Assembly (NCBI GenBank): GCA_943331105.2
Contig: CALQKH020000009.1
Span: 99,669 to 163,668, forward strand
Length of the DNA: 64,000 nt
Direction: 5' to 3'
From: Akkermansia muciniphila
Lineage (GTDB): Bacteria > Pseudomonadota > Gammaproteobacteria > Burkholderiales > Burkholderiaceae_C
Made by a program: the position numbers and the translations under genes. Below the pieces are notes generated by a model, which did not search any database, was not told the DNA's origin, and worked only from the letters and a program-made list of their open reading frames with translations. Within the stretch, counting starts at the first letter, position 1; each line of letters opens with the position of its first letter. Of the stretch, positions 62,627 through 64,000 are shown one piece after another.

Positions 62627-63508
62627 ATGAACACCACCACCACCTTAGACGCGAGCCAAGTCGCGCACCTGCGCAGCTGGGAAGGCCGCAGCGAAACGCT
62701 GACCGACGAGATCGTGGCCGCCCCGCTGCGTGGTCAAAGCGCCCTGCTTGACCGCGATGACCCCCGCCAAGCCGCGGGCAGCGAAGTGCCGCCGCTGTGG
62801 CACTGGCTGTACTTTTTGCCACAGGCCCCGCAAAGCCAGATCGGGCCCGACGGCCACCCCTTGCGTGGGGGCTTTTTGCCCCCCGTGCCGCTGCCTCGCC
62901 GCATGTGGGCAGGCGGCCGCCTGCAGTGGCAAACCGGCAACCCGCTGCGTGTGGGCGAGGTTGCGCAAAAGCAGTCGCGCATCGCTTCGGTCAAGCACAA
63001 GTCCGGCCGCACGGGCGACTTGCTGTTTGTCGAAGTCGAGCACGCTTTCAGCAACGCCCAAGGCCTGTGCCTGACCGAAACCCACGACATCGTTTACCGC
63101 CCAGCGGCGGTGCCCGGTGCGCCTGAAGTGCTACCCACTGCGGCCGAGACCGGCGCGCCCTGGCAGCGCGAGTTTGTGCCCGATCCGGTGTCGCTGTTTC
63201 GCTATTCGGCGCTCACCTTCAACGGCCACCGCATCCACTACGACCGAAGCTACGTCACGCAAGAGGAGGGCTACCCCGGCCTTATCGTGCACGGCCCACT
63301 CATTGCTACTTTGTTGGTGGACCTGGTGCGCCGTCAAATGCCGGAGGCCCGCGTGGCCTCGTTCCAGTTCCGCGCCGTGCGACCCACCTTTGACCTGCAC
63401 CCTTTCCGCTTGAACGGCCGCCCGTCTGCTGATGGAAAAACCGTTGACCTGTGGGCCTGCGACCACGAAGGCTGGCTCACCATGCAAGCGCAAGCCACCT
63501 TGGCCTGA
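62627..63508 (+). CDS. HTD2-like / mesaconyl-C4-CoA hydratase-type hot-dog protein
   Basis: A double hot-dog protein of 293 aa. The N-terminal half has EVPPLWHWLYFLPQAPQSQI and GGFLPPVPLPRRMWAGGRLQ. The C-terminal half has the hydratase signature FRYSALTFNGHRIHYDRSYV and YPGLIVHGPLIATLLVDLV. This family includes mitochondrial HTD2 dehydratase, mesaconyl-C4-CoA hydratase and itaconyl-CoA hydratase. A second hydratase of a different type in one cluster suggests a two-stage pathway or a branched or dicarboxylic intermediate. Confidence 0.88.
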   Translation: MNTTTTLDASQVAHLRSWEGRSETLTDEIVAAPLRGQSALLDRDDPRQAAGSEVPPLWHWLYFLPQAPQSQIGPDGHPLRGGFLPPVPLPRRMWAGGRLQWQTGNPLRVGEVAQKQSRIASVKHKSGRTGDLLFVEVEHAFSNAQGLCLTETHDIVYRPAAVPGAPEVLPTAAETGAPWQREFVPDPVSLFRYSALTFNGHRIHYDRSYVTQEEGYPGLIVHGPLIATLLVDLVRRQMPEARVASFQFRAVRPTFDLHPFRLNGRPSADGKTVDLWACDHEGWLTMQAQATLA

Positions 63509-63546
63509 TATTTTTTGGCCTGAAACTTTTTACCGACACAAAACCC

Positions 63547-64000
63547 ATGCACACCTCCACCGACCAATACCAAGACATCCGCGACGCCGTGCGCGCCCTG
63601 TGCGCCCAGTTCCCTGACGAGTACCACCGCAAGGTCGACGAAAAACGCGGCTACCCCGAAGAGTTTGTGGACGCCCTCACCAAAGCCGGTTGGATGGCTG
63701 CGCTGATCCCACAGGAATACGGCGGCTCGGGCCTGTCCATGGCCGAGGCCTCGGTCATCATGGAAGAGATCAACCGCTCGGGCGGCAATTCGGGCGCTTG
63801 CCACGGCCAGATGTACGTGATGAATTCCATCGTGCGCAGCGGCTCTGACGCCCAAAAAAACACGCTCTTGCCCAAGATCGCCACCGGCGAGTTGCGCATC
63901 CAGTCCATGGGCGTGACCGAACCCACCACCGGCAGCGACACCACCAAGCTCAAAACCACCGCCGTGCGCAAGGACGGCCGCTGGGTCATCAACGGCCAAA
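63547..64000 (+). CDS. Second acyl-CoA dehydrogenase, C-terminus beyond window
   Basis: Begins MHTSTDQYQDIRDAVRALCA at 63547 and stays open to the window edge (151 codons seen of about 385). It has the N-terminal helical domain (LTKAGWMAALIPQEYGGSGL) and the start of the FAD/substrate segment (RIQSMGVTEPTTGSDTTKLK). It is the last visible gene of the cluster, 38 bp after the hydratase, and probably acts on a different chain-length or later intermediate than the first dehydrogenase. Confidence 0.92.
   Translation, partial: MHTSTDQYQDIRDAVRALCAQFPDEYHRKVDEKRGYPEEFVDALTKAGWMAALIPQEYGGSGLSMAEASVIMEEINRSGGNSGACHGQMYVMNSIVRSGSDAQKNTLLPKIATGELRIQSMGVTEPTTGSDTTKLKTTAVRKDGRWVINGQ

Noticed and set aside
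1..64000. tRNA/rRNA genes, CRISPR arrays, insertion sequences or prophage
   Set aside because: Reading both strands I found no cloverleaf-like runs, no spaced direct repeat array, no transposase or integrase and no phage structural gene. A covariance-model search would be needed to exclude small RNAs.

Overview
The window looks like part of the chromosome of a betaproteobacterium, most likely a Comamonadaceae member (Burkholderiales). The grounds are two Bug/TctC-type solute receptors, a fused indolepyruvate oxidoreductase, the DUF2788 and DUF2189 small membrane families, and the mnmG-rsmG-lysE-parA-hydrolase-parB gene order. Most of the sequence is dense housekeeping and catabolic coding DNA. 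I see no tRNA or rRNA gene, no CRISPR array, no insertion sequence and no prophage.

Layout. 1-3.5 kb: a multidrug-type RND pump (permease cut by the window edge, plus its adaptor) on the minus strand. 3.6-6.4 kb: glnE, head to head with yhdP. 6.4-13.8 kb: a tightly coupled run of yhdP, a PAS histidine kinase, a FixJ-type regulator and an NlpC/P60 lipoprotein. 13.8-17.5 kb: a 49-residue membrane protein divergent from mltA, then a YkgJ-type protein, a class II aldolase and an Old Yellow Enzyme. 17.5-27.7 kb: a metal-resistance region with a two-component system divergent from czcCBA, then copA and a CopZ-like chaperone. 27.7-29.0 kb: three membrane proteins of unknown function.

29.0-42 kb is the replication and segregation core. 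A 33% GC intergenic stretch (about 29,017-29,301) carries two perfect DnaA boxes in inverted orientation. It also has a third near-consensus box followed by a GC-rich spacer, a DnaA-trio-like run and an AT-rich tract, which is the layout of a bacterial origin-unwinding region. minCDE follows directly. About 8-10 kb to the right are four parS or parS-like sites in and beside mnmG and rsmG, then parA and parB. No dnaA, dnaN, gyrB, rpmH or rnpA is within 29 kb to the left or 35 kb to the right, so if this is oriC it is separated from dnaA.

42-53 kb: two tandem hybrid histidine kinases directly behind parB, a BenE-type transporter, an FAD-linked oxidase, a PduO-type cobalamin adenosyltransferase, acetoacetyl-CoA synthetase, a lone AAA ATPase with a repeat-rich promoter, and a long-form dapD. 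53.4-64 kb: an all-plus-strand CoA catabolic cluster. It has a split hot-dog hydratase pair, enoyl-CoA hydratase, SDR, a DUF35-thiolase fusion that seems to lack the thiolase nucleophile, two acyl-CoA dehydrogenases, a nitronate monooxygenase-like flavoprotein, a solute receptor, an acyl-CoA ligase and a second hydratase. Together these could import, activate and beta-oxidise an unidentified carboxylic acid, perhaps with an aldolytic cleavage step like that of the steroid side-chain enzymes Ltp2/ChsH2.
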